Shown: one piece after another, positions 1 through 12,125 of the stretch
How positions within the stretch are numbered: the stretch's first letter is position 1
How the letters are laid out: each line of letters begins with the position of its first letter
From: Pinus tabuliformis
Lineage: Eukaryota > Streptophyta > Pinopsida > Pinales > Pinaceae
Direction: 5' to 3'
Assembly: GCA_031772625.1 (NCBI GenBank)
Contig: CM062820.1
Coordinates: 311,123,340-311,187,339, forward strand
Length of the DNA: 64,000 nucleotides
Position numbers and translations under genes: made by a program
The notes under the pieces: generated by a model
Told to the model about the DNA's origin: nothing
Seen by the model: only the letters and a program-made list of their open reading frames with translations
Databases searched by the model: none

Positions 1-905
1 GAATACCCAATCACCTACATCAAAACTTCTTTCGCTGCGATGTTGATATGCCTGTTGTTTCATTCTATTCTTTGCCAACATGAGGTTATCCTTTAAGAGT
101 TGGAGGACTTGTTGTTGATGTTCGTTGTGATGTTCCACTGCTTGAACCTTAGAATTTTCTCTTAAATATGATGTGATGGATGGTGGCTGACACCCATAAA
201 GTGCCATAAATGGGGTCATTTTTGTTGTTGTATGGAAGGAAGTGTTATACCACCATTCAGCCAGAGGAAACCATTTGACCCATTATGTCTGTTTATCAGA
301 TACAAAGCAATGGAGATATCCTTCCAAACATTTGTTTACTATCTCAATTTGCCCATCAGATTGAGGATGATAAGATGAGATATGAGCTAACTGAGTACCA
401 AGACAAGAAAATAATTCTATCCAAAAATTTCCAGTGAAAATGGGATCTTTGTCACTTACAATAATCTTTGGGTTTCCATGTAGCTTTTGGATTGTTTCCA
501 TAAATGCATTAGAAATGTACTGGCTTTAAATGGATGTGATAATGCACAAAAGTGTGCATACTTGGTAAGTCTGTCAACTACCACCATGTTGACACTCTTT
601 CCCTCAGACTTGGGTAAACCTGTGATAAAAACCATTGAAACCTCCTCCCAACATTGGCTTGGAATGGATAAAGGTTGTAATAGACCCAATGTCTTAATTG
701 TTTCAACTTTATTTTGTTGGCAAACCAAAAATTCCGCCACAAACTTTTGAATATCTAATTTAAGGCCATCCCAAAAAAATTCCTTCGTAACCCTGTGGTA
801 AGTTTTTAAAAATCCCGAGTGCCCTCCTAAGGGAGAAGTGTGCAATTCCATAAGAATCTTTTGTTTTAGCTAGGAATTCTTACAGACGTATAAGCGATCT
901 TTGTA
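1..905 (-). pseudogene. G3 integrase region of pol
   Basis: This is the integrase part of the G3 polyprotein, which joins the cDNA to host DNA. The upstream part (about 870-1103) holds the RNase H to integrase linker. The N-terminal module contains the HTSPLGGHSGFLKTYHR stretch and a CQQNK knuckle half. The catalytic core shows D in VVVDRLTKYAHF, D in VSDKDPIFTG and E in YHPQSDGQIEIVNK, so all three DDE residues are present. The frame then continues through the MALYGCQPPS region to FDVGDWVF at the very edge, the start of the C-terminal module. Frame changes near 480-500 and a stop near 290 break it. Confidence 0.85.
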
Positions 906-1018
906 CCATAACGAATCATTTTTCCAGCTAAATGTATCCAATGTACTGGAATCTTGATGTAACTTTTGAATAAGTGCCCACACTTCTTCGTCATTCTTCC
1001 ATTCCTCCCTTGCTTCAT

Positions 1019-1600
1019 TTATCCAATCTGGTTGGATAATAGAAATGGCGCACAACAATGCTTCCACATCCTCATCCTTTCTTGAGAGTGCATCTGCCAC
1101 CACATTTTGCTTCCCCTTTTGTAGATGATTTCAAAGTCATGACCCAACATCTTTGTGACCCACTTTTTTTTCTCTTCAGAGGATAATCTTTGTTCTAAAA
1201 AGTATTTAAGGCTATCATGATCCGTTTTTACCTTGAAGTGTCTTCCCATTAGGTAGGGTCGCCATTTCTTAAGTGCATGGAGTATTGCCAACATTTCCTT
1301 CTCATAAATAGCTTTGTGTAAAAACTTTCCCTTGATTGGACAACTTTCAAAAGCAATGGGTCTTTCATCTTGCATTAGAACAGCGCCAATTCCATTTCCT
1401 GAAGCATCACATTCCACAATAAAGGTTTTTGTGAAGTCTGGTGTAGCTAAGACAGGTGCTTGGCACATTGCCTCTTTAAGATGTTCGAAGGCCTTTGTTG
1501 CTTCTGGAGTCCATGAAAATGCATCTTTCTTCAATAGTGTTGTTAAAGGTGCTGCTATTCTCCCATAATTCTTAACAAACTTACGATAATACCCTGTCAA
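1019..1600 (-). pseudogene. G3 RNase H region of pol
   Basis: This segment follows RT in the same polyprotein and would degrade the RNA of the RNA/DNA hybrid. It starts within the RT connection ([18 protein letters not shown]) and continues through the RNase H motif [18 protein letters not shown], where the first catalytic Asp is intact. It then reads [19 protein letters not shown] and [14 protein letters not shown] frameshift near 1110-1130 moves the downstream [14 protein letters not shown] motif into another frame. This intact RNase H contrasts with the Asp-less resident RNase H of G1 and G2. Confidence 0.85.
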
Positions 1601-2437
1601 CCCGAGAAATCCTCACAGATGCTTTATGGATGTGGGGATTTTCCATTCCTTAATGGCTTTAATTTTTCTAGGGTCTACCTTAACTCCTTCATGAGATACA
1701 ATATGACCCAGATATTCCACCTCTTATACTCCAAAGAAACATTTGGATCTTTTTGCATATAATTGTTTTTCCTCTAATAGTTGTAGCACCATGTCAACAT
1801 GTTCAACATGATCCTTCCAAGACTTGCTGTAGATTAGTATATCATCAAAAAATAGTAACACAAATTTTCTAAGGAATGGTTTGAAAATTGAATTCATCAA
1901 ACCTTGAAATGTTTAGGGTGCATTGGTAAGTCCAAAAGGCATGACCAAAAATTCATAATGACCCTCATGAGTTCTAAATGTTGTTTTCAGAATGTCTTCA
2001 GTCTTCATTCTAATTTGATGATATCCTGAACGAAGATCCAACTTGGTGAAGTAAATTGATCCATGCAATTCATCAAGTAATTCATCAATGACAGGAATGG
2101 GAAACTTATCTTTAATAATGAGCTTGTTGAGCTCCCTATAATCCGGACACATGCGCCATGATCCATCCTTCTTGTGCACCAATACTACTGGAGCAGAGAA
2201 AGAACTTTGACTCGGTTCAATTATACTAGCCTCTAGCATTTCTGCAACCATACGTTCAATTTCACTCTTTTGGGCATAGGGATATATGTATGGCCTGATG
2301 TTTAGAGGAGCACTTCCTGGAATCAGATGAATAGCATGATCATGATCACGAATAGGTGGGAGACCTCTGGGAGTCTCAAATACCTTGGAATGATTATCCA
2401 AGACTTTTTGGAGATCTGGAGAAATAGATGATTCCAA
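1601..2437 (-). pseudogene. G3 reverse transcriptase region of pol
   Basis: This is the reverse transcriptase of G3. From the N-terminus it shows [67 protein letters not shown] and [12 protein letters not shown], all typical Ty3/gypsy RT blocks. The catalytic FFDD motif lies at 1841-1852 on the minus strand. In-frame stops occur just after LTNAP (near 1913), in the FFGV/EVEYLGH stretch and before [11 protein letters not shown]. The polymerase residues survive but the reading frame does not. Confidence 0.88.
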
Positions 2438-2543
2438 TGTGGAAACATCTAGCGAACATAATTGTGAAATTCCATGGATAGCTTGATATTATGGCACTTT
2501 CCAGAGCAATTTATTGTTCCTCCATTGCAACCATCACTTGACA

Positions 2544-3794
2544 CTACGGTGCTGAATATAAGAAGCAATTCAATTCTTTTGCTACCCTGCAATGAATAAA
2601 ATTGTGGGTACTTCCTGAATCAATCAACACTATTACCTTTTTCTTCTTGATTTGTCCTTCTATCTTGATGGTTTGAGGAGTGGTAATTCCCACCAATGCA
2701 TTATAAGATATGGTCGGATTCATTTGTTCTTCATCTAGGCTTTTTTCCTGGAGTATATCCTCTTCTTTTGACCTTTCTTGCTCCTTTTCTTCTTCCTCTT
2801 CACAATCTATGTAGAATAATTTCTTCTCAGCACACTTATGACCTTTAGTGTATTTTCTATCACAACTGTAACAAAGCCCTTTTGCTCTTTTTTCTTCCAA
2901 TTGTTGTGGTGTCAACCTTATAGGTTGTGGAAGACTAGCGGCAACAACACTTCCATATTTATAGTTCTGAGTGGTATGCTTCCTGGTTGCCATAATTTTG
3001 CTTTCCATTTTTCTTTCTAATCTGAATGCCTTCTCTAATGAATCAGGTTCCCAAAGGTGAACATCATGTTGGATATTATCCTTTAAAGACCCTATGAACA
3101 CATCAATCCTATGCTCCTCTGGAATATTTTTTACCCTTATGTTCAATTTTTGGAACTCCTCAATGTGCTCCATTATTGAACCCTTTTGTTTGAGACTTAT
3201 CAATTGGCTAAAAAAAGTGTTGCTTTTTGTATCCTCATAATGTGCTATCAATTCTTCCGTAAAAATTTCCCAAGTGATAAATTGTTTATGAGAGCAAAGC
3301 CATTGATACCATACAAACTGATTTGGTTCCAAATATAAAGTTGCAATATATACCTTTTGTGTGTTTTGCACATTATTGAGAGCGAAAAATTGCTCCATCT
3401 GTAATATCCATGTTGCGTGATCCTTGCCATCAAACTTCATCATATCTATTTTTGGAATATGGTGCATCTTCGATCCAACATTAGAGTCTATGAAATCATG
3501 ATTAACATTTCCTTTGTTTGCATCATGAGTTTCCTTTCCTCCCCTTTCACCATTAGTAAGTATTTCTTGTAGAAAATTTGTCAAATCTGCCTTCAAATCT
3601 ATCTTCAAATCGTCAATCTTGGCTTCCACACCCTTTATCTTAGATTCCACTCCATTTATCTTAGCTTCTGTTAGCTTTTGTGAGAGTGAAATTTGTTGCA
3701 CTTGGTCTTGTAATTTTGATATATCATGTAGAATTTCTTCCTCTTCTTCATGAATCATGCTAGAGCTTTCAGATTGCTTACTAGGTGTTTGCAT
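2544..3794 (-). CDS. G3 gag and protease (416 aa)
   Basis: This is the longest intact frame of G3. Residues about 15-90 are a charged helical stretch. The capsid-type gag domain follows (about 110-290, with KFDGKDHATWILQMEQFFAL). A zinc knuckle, CYSCDRKYTKGHKC, is near residues 308-321. After a Glu-rich linker the aspartic protease active site, VLIDSGSTHNFI, is near residue 390, and the frame ends soon after. Gag packages the RNA and the protease cleaves the polyprotein. The ATG at 3794 follows a leader of about 680 bases. RT resumes about 100 bases downstream in another frame, which may be decay or a programmed shift. Confidence 0.85.
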   Translation of the reverse strand: MQTPSKQSESSSMIHEEEEEILHDISKLQDQVQQISLSQKLTEAKINGVESKIKGVEAKIDDLKIDLKADLTNFLQEILTNGERGGKETHDANKGNVNHDFIDSNVGSKMHHIPKIDMMKFDGKDHATWILQMEQFFALNNVQNTQKVYIATLYLEPNQFVWYQWLCSHKQFITWEIFTEELIAHYEDTKSNTFFSQLISLKQKGSIMEHIEEFQKLNIRVKNIPEEHRIDVFIGSLKDNIQHDVHLWEPDSLEKAFRLERKMESKIMATRKHTTQNYKYGSVVAASLPQPIRLTPQQLEEKRAKGLCYSCDRKYTKGHKCAEKKLFYIDCEEEEEKEQERSKEEDILQEKSLDEEQMNPTISYNALVGITTPQTIKIEGQIKKKKVIVLIDSGSTHNFIHCRVAKELNCFLYSAP

Positions 3795-4473
3795 TTTCTT
3801 TCCTCAGGGCATCAGTTACCGATACTAATGCTCTACTATGCCCTTTTAATTCCTTCAAAATAATTTTTCAAACCAAGCTTAAGCAAAAATTTAAAAAATC
3901 TGCACACCTTTTTTCACTTTGTAGGAGCTCGATATTGCCTTTGATGTATCTCTATAATTTCAGATCATCCCATTCTGAAATTGCGACCTATGGTAGCCCT
4001 CTATGTCCTCTTTCCAATGCCTTCAGTCTGACCCCAATTGGATTCTCCAATGAAGAGCTATGCCAAATCTCCCAAAGTGACCTGATTATAGACTAATTCA
4101 GTAGAGTGAACTTGTATGACATGCCACGTGTCCCTGTTTTGACCTTTGGCTTTGGTAAATATATACAAGAAACTGCAGTCTGTCCTCTTTCTATACCTTC
4201 TTACAAAATTTCAATCCGATGCTTAGAGAGAAAGTTATGATGATTTTCCCCAGGTCACCTGTTTGGAATGTAATTCAGGAGTCTGCAAAAAGACCAACTT
4301 TCTCAGATCATATCTCCACAAATATAGCGCGAAAAACTCTGAAATTTGGACCTGAGCTTCAGTGTGATGTCTTCTCAAATGGGTTCTTTTTTTTAGCTTC
4401 TGAAACATCGCAGAAAAAAAGTTACAGCAAAAATTCCACGATGACCTGTTTGGAGCAGCCAAACCCTAGAATC
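3795..4473 (-). other. G3 untranslated leader
   Basis: This stretch between the primer site and the gag ATG holds no convincing reading frame. It is the expected position of packaging signals, but none can be recognised by eye. Confidence 0.6.
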
Positions 4474-4477
4474 CAAA

Positions 4478-4489
4478 GCTCTAATACCA
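4478..4489 (-). promoter_or_regulatory. G3 primer binding site
   Basis: On the minus strand this reads TGGTATTAGAGC, two bases after the LTR end. It differs by one base from TGGTATCAGAGC, the usual plant site complementary to the 3' end of initiator tRNA-Met. Confidence 0.85.
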
Positions 4490-4491
4490 AA

Positions 4492-4825
4492 TGTTATGAA
4501 ACCAGCTCAGGAAAAAGATAGAAAAAATAGATCAATGCCTTAAAATTCAACCTCTTCGAGGGGGAAACCTCCTTTACATTACATAAATGAACAATTCTTG
4601 GATGATTCAAATGACAAAACCTCCTTTCTATATATAGGAGTCTAAGGAGTCACAATATAACCCAGCCGACCTAACAATAATAATATAAAGCCACAAAAAT
4701 AACAATAGAGGGATTCTATGGGGCATAGTAATAACAATATGGGGACAATAGGGGCACAAGAATATTAATAAGGGGTACAACTACAATAGTAATGGGGTAA
4801 TCACTAGTATTATAGGGACCCAACA
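4492..4825 (-). repeat. G3 5' LTR (334 bp)
   Basis: The repeat starts TGTT and ends AACA on either strand reading and lies directly beside the primer site, so its boundaries are well supported although its partner LTR is outside the window. A TATA-like CTATATATAG lies on the minus strand at 4628-4637. The base pairs beyond 4825 (ACCAC) would be the target duplication, which cannot be checked here. Confidence 0.85.
4628..4637 (-). promoter_or_regulatory. G3 LTR TATA box
   Basis: The sequence CTATATATAG lies about 135 bases before the 3' end of the LTR on the minus strand, a sensible spot for the LTR promoter. Confidence 0.6.
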
Positions 4826-4835
4826 ACCACACTTG

Positions 4836-6440
4836 AGCAAGAAATTCAAGATGATCATGAAACTTGGTTTGAGAGGATAAACTTTCACTTGGGAAAGGAC
4901 GCTAGAGAAGGCCAACAACGTGAAAACTATGTTTAGGCACATGGCCCATCATTACTTGCCGAGAAACAAGGTGTGCCAAGCTAGAATCAGGAGCTTGAAG
5001 GCAAAGTTGAAGAAAAGATCGAGGAGGAAAAAAGCTCAAGATAAACTTCAGATCTTGGCTGAGGCTTCCTTGGCCCAACACAATGCTTGATGGAGAAGAG
5101 TCAGCCCAAATTTCAAAAAATTTGGAGCACTTTTTGCATTTTTGGAATTTTTGGCACAAAAAACAGAATTTTCTACTCTATGCGTTGCACCACCTGGCGC
5201 TCGCTTTTGCTAGGAGCCTCTAAATCACAAAAAATCAGCATTTTTGGATTTGGCATGAAAAAATATGCTTTCCTACCAATGGTCAAGAAATTTGGACGGG
5301 TTTTGAGCCCTCAGAAAGGTCAAAAACACTCAAAAAATGACCTCATTGCCCCTATTTTGACACACAGGAAGTAGTGTTGGGAGAACTGACTTTTGGAGGG
5401 GAAAATGGAGGCCAAATTGAAAAATTCCACTTGGGTTGGAAAGTAGATAGGAAGACCTTTCGAACAAGCACACTTGGAACTAATTTGGACATCGGGAAGG
5501 CCTCCAAAAGTGGGTCCAAACAGGAACTACGCATAGAGAATCAGGCGCGGCACATAGAGGAAATTTTGCTAGTTTGACCAAGTATTACTCTGTTTTTCGC
5601 CCAGCTTTGGCCAGTTTGACTTTTTCACTTTCTTAATGGAAAATTTGTGATGTAATGTAATGTACATTGATGGATCATGATGTAAATGTGTCAAATGTTC
5701 ACTTATAGAGGTAGATTCATCAGTTTAAAAGTTGTTTGAAACTAAATGAATCAGTTCCCTTGTTTCTAGAGGCAAGCTGTTCCACTACCTAATTTCTAGT
5801 TCTCTGTTTAGAATTAGTTGGAACAGCTCCTAAACATGTGAGCTCGACCCCTAGAGGCAAGGATGAGATATGGTTGTCTATATTATGTTGTTTTTCAGTC
5901 ATTAGCATGGTTGGACTTTTGGGAAAGCCTTGAGCTTCATTGTACACTCATATCAACATTTTGGCTAAGGAATTGAGACCAGGATTTGTAGCACTCTTTG
6001 GGATCCCTATGGCATTTTTTTTTGGTACAGTGCTTTTCTCTGTAATTATTAATTTACATATGTGTTATGTATGACATTATCTATCGTGTGTCTTCCTAAC
6101 TAAATCAAACAAGAGTGTAAGTAGAATCCATTGAAATTGCAGTGCTCTACTTGAGGTTTGCTTTAGTTTCTTGATGTTTTCAGCTATTTGGAGAGGATCC
6201 ATGATTTCTCTTGCCCTCTTCAACTCCTCACCTATCTAATCCCTCCATCTCATTCATTTTGAAGTGCCAAATCAGTTGCCTACCTTGCCCCATAGAGATC
6301 TCTGCAAAACTAAGCCTCATTCCCCAGACCCAGATCTGCCTTTCCATTTGAGCCAACAAAACATCATTTCATTCAATCAAACTCTTTCACACATATACCT
6401 AGCCTAAGATTAGTATTTCTATCAGTCATCTCCTCAAAAC
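4836..6440 (+). repeat. Relic of a G2-type giant LTR, plus orientation
   Basis: This stretch is collinear with the LTRs of G2 read on the minus strand (about 37320 down to 35640, and 59230 down to 57550). Matching points are the coding end LAEASLAQHNA against LAKASLHASNI, the block TTTGGACATCGGGAAGGC at about 5488, CTCGACCCCTAGAGGCAAGGATGAG at about 5850 in outline, CTTTGGGATCC near 5995 and the TATACCTAGCCTAA block near 6398. Sequence divergence is high, so this is an older copy. Its left part is cut off by G3. Confidence 0.65.
4860..5090 (+). pseudogene. C-terminal fragment of the G2-type LTR-encoded protein
   Basis: The frame reads KANNVKTMFRHMAHHYLP and then RSLKAKLKKRSRRKKAQDKL before LAEASLAQHNA and a stop. 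It matches, with many substitutions, the basic helical C-terminus of the protein encoded in both G2 LTRs (37033-37317 minus). Having a third, diverged copy shows that the ORF is a long-standing part of this LTR family. Its function is unknown. The N-terminal part lies left of the inserted G3 element, outside the window. Confidence 0.55.
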
Positions 6441-7529
6441 ACTACTCCAAATCACACATCCACACCTCACCCACTACATAATGTAATGGATGAAATAAAT
6501 TGTAGCTATATGCTACTACTACTACAAACTAATTTAGAAATTCTGCATAATGAAGGTCATACAGCTTGCAAGGTCTTCTCCAAATTCACTCCCACTCCAT
6601 AAACTAGTGTAATCAACCATACTAACAATGAGATTTCCCCAATATAAAGATGAAATCAAGTGCTCAACTCAATAATTACACAGAACTACTAAGCTCAATA
6701 ATCATGTTCATATGCTTTATTAGATCCGGATTCAGCTCGTTAACGTAATCAACCACTAACTCCACTAGCCTTTTCTATATTTTCAACTTTAATCACTCTC
6801 TAAAGATCCCATGAACTTTTCTGACAACAAAACAAAAATTTTTGATCAAGGATGTCACCATAGACCAAAAATTAGCTCAACAACGTGAGGAAAGCAAATA
6901 TTTTGTTGTGTTTTTCCCCAGTCACACCCTTAACACTGTCAAAACTTGATTGGGGCTATAACGGCTCCCATAATTTGTCCTCCATGCGATTAGAGGCTTC
7001 TAGCCACTGTTATAGGCCTTTGTGCATGTGACTGGGGCTAAAACTCAATAAAAGCATAATTCCTTCAGCCTAGAACCTCTACCACTTGTTCCATCATCTT
7101 CTCCAACACCTAAGCACTCCTCCAAGCCTCTATACTAAGTCTGAAATTGATGAAATAGGATAAGAACATGTCTATGACATGCTCCTCATGCATAACACTT
7201 AATCTGTGCCAACATCTCCAATACATGTAGTAGCATCTTTAATCACCTGTAGCATTATCCCTAACTCCTGCAGCAACACCATCAAGTCATATAGTTTCCT
7301 CCATCAATGGTAGAAGGACATCCAACACAAGAAAATACATCCCATACATGTAGAAGTATATGAAATGTCTCCAAGACATGTAGAGACATATGCAACATCT
7401 AGAGAAGCACTCCAACCACCTGCACCAACAACATCTACCATCAACGCGACATTAACACCCATAGCAGCAATCCAATCCTCCTACAGCAGCAGGATCTCCA
7501 ATCAACTCAACATGTCTAGAATCCATCTC
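6441..7529. other. Unassigned AT-rich DNA left of G1
   Basis: I see no coding frame or clear homology. By nesting logic it should include the rest of the K1 3' LTR, because G1 splits that LTR. The text near 7330-7529, rich in ACATGTAG and CAACATC words, resembles 25445-25611 in style but I could not align them. Confidence 0.3.
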
Positions 7530-7534
7530 CTCAG
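7530..7534 (+). repeat. G1 target site duplication, left copy (CTCAG)
   Basis: CTCAG immediately precedes the TGTTATG start of the 5' LTR of G1 and recurs immediately after the 3' LTR at 25440-25444. A perfect 5-bp match fixes both ends of the element. Confidence 0.9.
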
Positions 7535-7619
7535 TGTTATGATATTATAAATATAATGATCAAGGAATGATTATCTAGCCATTTATCCCAGTGGGATGTT
7601 GTAAATTATTTTTCATTTT

Positions 7620-7745
7620 AAGTTGTTTAGTTGTTAAAAATAAAAATAAGAAAAAAAGAAAAAGAAGAAAGAAAAAGAAAAATATAAAAAATGAGAGAAA
7701 AATAGAGAAAAATCAAGAGAGGAATCAAAGAAAAGTATTTAAAGA
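7620..7745 (+). repeat. A/G-rich low-complexity tract in G1 5' LTR
   Basis: A long run of A with interspersed G (AAAGAAAAAGAAG-type words). The matching tract in the 3' LTR is at about 20303-20400, with different length, as expected of slippage. Confidence 0.8.
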
Positions 7746-8157
7746 AAAATGAATGAAATATGACCCTCAAAAGGGTGTGCCAGCCAAAATTCTGCCTATG
7801 TTGTTTTGTTTATTCTCCTTAAATATTGATTAAATTAGAAAAAATATGATTTAAATGGTGAACAAAAGTTGACATTATGGTTTTTTTTTTTAATAAAGAA
7901 CTGGCGCTTTTAGATGAATCATCCCCACCAAAATTAACGACATGGAATGATGTTTGCCCCCCCGCCAACCTCCTAAAGGTTAATGAGGAGGGAGGGTCTA
8001 AAAAATAGTTTGTTTGAAACCAACATCGACCATGTGGTGGTGCCACAGACATTTCGAGGGCCTATCCTCCCTTAGCACTTACTGTCCAACCCCCCCCCCC
8101 CTAAAAACCATCTCCCACTTCCACTTGGCTCCGCTCTCACTGGCTCATACTCCACTC

Positions 8158-8262
8158 ATAGCGCGCCACCACATCCATCCATGCCATGCCACCACATCCA
8201 TCTATGGCACACCACCACATACGTCCATGAAACGCCACCACATTCGTCCATGTCACCTCACC
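8158..8262 (+). repeat. Minisatellite in G1 5' LTR
   Basis: About four units with a period near 23 bases, each built on CACCACATCCATCCATG. The 3' LTR counterpart is at 20826-20931. It lies about 300 bases before the LTR-encoded ORF. Confidence 0.75.
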
Positions 8263-8577
8263 CCCTTATGTCATATTACTGTTGGCCAAATTTCCCACCA
8301 ACAATAATATAGATGTTGGTCAATAACTCTTCCCAACATTTAAACCATTAATTGTGATGCTCCAAAAAGGGTAATTTTTCCATTAATTTTCTTTCCCTTT
8401 TCGCTTTTAAAATCTTGCATCACCCGACATTTCTCCCTTTTCCATTTCATTGTACCAGTGCAAGTTCATGCCCAGAGATTGTTGAAGTTCCCCAATGGCC
8501 TCTACAATCACAATCCTCTTCTATTATCAATCAAGTACAAATCAGGTAATTTCCCTTCAGGCTCTTCACAAACTGAA

Positions 8578-11500
8578 ATGTTGTCACATAAGGGAAAAGA
8601 GAAATTGGTCATCGAGAATCCTATCTTACCCTCTGTTCCCAATTTAAATAAGTTGCCTTTGGTTGACACACAGTATAAGATAACAGAATTGCAGTGTGAA
8701 TTTGATTTATATGCACTTCATAATTGGGCGAATCAATTTTTTTTAGATAATAGTGATGATTTAAGCATCTAGGAATCATTTTTACCTCATTTTACCTTTC
8801 CCCATACTCATATTTTCCCAAAATTCATTACATGGTATCATTTTAGGTACCTCCCCATCCAAAAAGTGGTAATTTCTCAAAACAATCAAATCATATTCTC
8901 AATTACCCAAAACGTTATTTGTCAAGACCTTTAGATTGATTCCCAAACTTATTTACATAAATTTTCCACTGATTCACTCATGGAAATATACCAAAAGCAT
9001 ACCTTTCCCTAGCGAGCCCATATTTTTGAATGTTTTATCCCTGAGAATTCTGAATTACCTAGGAATAACTCCCCCATACTCTAATTGTATTTTCCTTGAA
9101 ATGTCAAGGCAAGTTATTTCCATGGTTACTTACATATTAGGTTATCCCACTAACCAATGGGTGGATGAAGTAGTGTTAGGGTTTTTGTCAGTATTTTCAA
9201 TTGGTCGGAAGCCATTAGTCATTTTTAATTACAGTAAATACCTAGCAGATGTTATTCATGAGAAATTTTTGAAATTTAAAGTTGAATGTGCATTCAAACA
9301 CCAGTTAATCTTAGTATATTTAATGTAGTTCTGTCAAAAAAATAGGTTTAAGTTCCAGTTACAGAAGGTGGATGAATAAGGAAGTCCACTATCAATCATT
9401 CACTGGACTTCCTTGGTGAGAAATAATTCAGAGGATTATTCATTCAACAATTTTGTAGATCAGCTTTTACATACATCCTTGTGTCTTATTAGGAGTGATA
9501 TTATACCAATAATTTCACTAGAGACCAAAAAGTTTGCATCTTACAGAACAAGCTAAGGTTGGAGACTGGTACCATTACCAAAATTATACAAAGATTAGAA
9601 TCTATGGGTGTGAATTTCCTCCCTAGAGATTACCAATATTTGTACTAGTAAAGATTTTTGTGTTGGAATACATTAGACAAATGTTAAATATGGATGACCT
9701 ATATTTTGTATCAAGAGAAAAGAAGGAAACATTTAAATTGAAGGCACATGTTGGGCCTTATATTGTAAATACCAGAGCAGCAACAAAGGAAGTGGATGAG
9801 ATACTAAAGCAAATGAAATTTAAGGTAAGCTTCACATAGTCTTATGATCATTTAGGGATAATTTTAAGACTAAGAGTCAAGAAGAAGACCACACCATATG
9901 CACATACACCTAGACCAGAGATAGAGTAGTATGCCAATCAGGAGTAGTGGACAAAAAACACACTACATGAGGCTAAAGAGAAAATTTTCAGTCAAACATC
10001 TCTACAAAGTCCTATTCCAAAGGAAAAAGAAATCAAGAGACCAAGGGAAAGTATGTCCCACATAGATTCAAGATCTCAAGCTGTAGACTTCCATGTTTTT
10101 AAGAGGAGAAAGAAAGATCCAAAGACCAATACTAAGAATGATACTAAAAACAATGCTCAAACAATATAAAATTCAAGAGGAATCCTCAGAAGAAAAGGGC
10201 TCACAGGAGAAATCCATAGTGGTTTTGATAGGTATTCCCATTACTCCAGTCTGATATGTTGAGGAGGAAACAAAGTCACCTATGTCTTATACATCTCAGA
10301 TTGCAACACAATAGTATATTTTTTCCAGATACAGGGAGAACAAAAAGAAGAATGAAGCATTTAAGGATACAACATATTCAATTTTTTGGAAGAAAACTGC
10401 TACTACTCAACGCAGGTTGCTATTTTCACTTGACACAAAGAAGGGATAGTTCCAATTGGCCTTCTTGGAAGCTACAGTTCCAGTCCCCAAAAGTGCATAA
10501 AACTACAAAGCCTCACTATTTTCTTTTGACACCAAAAAGTTCCATGCAATTGATCAAATTGATTTTGATAAATAGGTAGGTGAAATGATATATTCAACAT
10601 TGAAAATTTCATCCATGGTTTCCTCAAAATTGCAGGCCTCTTTGAATAATATGTATTCATACCTAAAGATAGAGCAAATTCCATCTTTGGCCAAAGACAC
10701 TAGAACCAAATCTTTACAAGATTTAGTGAAAAAACTAGGATATGATCCTAGTAACATCAAAGAAACTAAGGAGATGATTAAAAATAAAGATGCAGATATT
10801 CAAGATCTGAGGAAACAACTCAAGCTTCCAACCATAGAACACCCTTAGGCCAAAGAAATAACTAATCTAGAGATAGAAAAGGAAAATTTGTTCAACTTAA
10901 TAGTTGAAAAGAACATTCAAATTCAAAAGATGGATATGAACATGGAATCACTATTAAAAGAAAAGGAACAATTAGTAGTTGTAGGTACATCAACACAACA
11001 ATAAGTATAGAAAACAACAGAAACAGCCGCTGCAAATTCTTCCGAAAGCTAGTCAAAGCTTTGTGAGATCTATCATTAAGAAACAGGGAGAATGATAAGT
11101 TAATGGAAGCACTAACAAATGTGGAGAAAAAAAATTCGAAGATGATAATGCATAGCTAGCAGAGGTGCAGAGAAAGTTCAAACTGACTCAACCAATTTAA
11201 AAATGTGAGAATCAGTCTTTAACAACTCAAATGTTTGTAGAGGCTAAGCGAATCATCTGGCATAATATAAATACAAATATTAGAGAGTTATGGTCATCAA
11301 TTCAGATCGTATTTAAGTAGGAGGAACTAGTTGAAAATATCAGGACAACAATTGAGCAAACAAAGATTGATATTAAACACATGCCATCAGAAGCACACCG
11401 AATTATTAAAATGCTAAATTCAAAAACTAATGAGGAGCTTGAAGAACTCCACATTCAACACAAAACAGGTATAATCATGGAAGTGAAGAGATTCCTAGCA

Positions 11501-11899
11501 AAGAAGAACCTCATGATACAACTGGAGAACAAATACAAAGAATTAGAAATTCAAGTGAAAATATTTAACGTAAAATTTGGTTTACTGTAGGATAAAGGAC
11601 TCTCAGCTCTAAGAGATTCTAAAGGAAAATTGATTCCATTAGAAAATTATGAATATCAGTTATGTAATATATTTGTAGACACATCCAAGTTCACTAAATT
11701 AAAAGGAATAATAAGTGGAGAATATTTCATGGAAGGAATGCAATATGATCTCTTCATTTAGTATGAAATCCATCATCTATTTCTAAACAAACCAACTTTT
11801 CAAACATATACATAAGTAGATGAGAGATTTCAGAGTATGGTAAATTTGTCCATTCCTAGTGAAGAGCAGTGGGATAAATTTCTAGAGATCATCGAATAA
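8578..11899 (+). pseudogene. LTR-encoded protein of G1, copy in 5' LTR
   Basis: The remnant starts at an ATG giving MLSHKGKEKLVIENP and ends with SEEQWDKFLEIIE and TAA. It aligns along its length with the copy at 21243-24540. The N-terminal half looks globular (EFDLYALHNW, SLMEIYQKHTF, VDEVVLGFLSVFSIG), while the C-terminal half is Lys/Glu-rich and helical (KEITNLEIEKENLF), suggesting coiled coil. Several stops and frameshifts break it, but coding similarity persists on the sense strand through about 1,100 codons. I do not recognise the protein. It is not gag, pol or an evident env, as no signal peptide or clear membrane anchor is visible. Confidence 0.65.
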
Positions 11900-12117
11900 G
11901 GTTAAACATGAACCTTTCAGATTGGGAAGCAGTCAAATAGAAGAAGAAAAAATGTAGCTACGGTTAGCAACAACTCTCCTCAAAGTGTAAATAGAACATC
12001 CGAATTAGTCCATATTTCCTATTACTTAGTTCTATTTTTGAAATATCTACATCTTATGGTAGATATTATTTTGTAATTATTTTGTTTTTAGGTACGAACT
12101 AATTCAATAGAAACTCT

Positions 12118-12125
12118 ATAAATAT
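12118..12125 (+). promoter_or_regulatory. TATA box in G1 5' LTR
   Basis: TATAAATA lies about 660 bases before the LTR end and is conserved at 24758-24765 in the other LTR. If it is the promoter, the long ORF lies upstream in U3 and is carried on genomic RNA only by its 3' end. Confidence 0.55.

Larger units (their letters stand above)
1..4825 (-). mobile_element. Element G3: Ty3/gypsy LTR retrotransposon, 5' part
   Basis: This minus-strand element reads LTR (4492-4825), primer site, leader, gag-protease, RT, RNase H and integrase, ending at the left window edge. The order PR-RT-RH-INT is that of Ty3/gypsy. The short LTR, the gag knuckle of the form CX2CX7HXC and the RT and integrase wording fit a plant chromovirus, perhaps Reina-like, but the C-terminal part where a chromodomain would lie is outside the window. 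Stops and small frameshifts break pol, so this copy is probably dead. It appears to have inserted into an older G2-type LTR relic that continues on its right. Confidence 0.9.

Noticed and set aside
8158-8262. Regular repeats with near-equal spacing, CRISPR-like at first sight
   Set aside because: Units are contiguous, without unique spacers, and recur in the partner LTR. It is a minisatellite.
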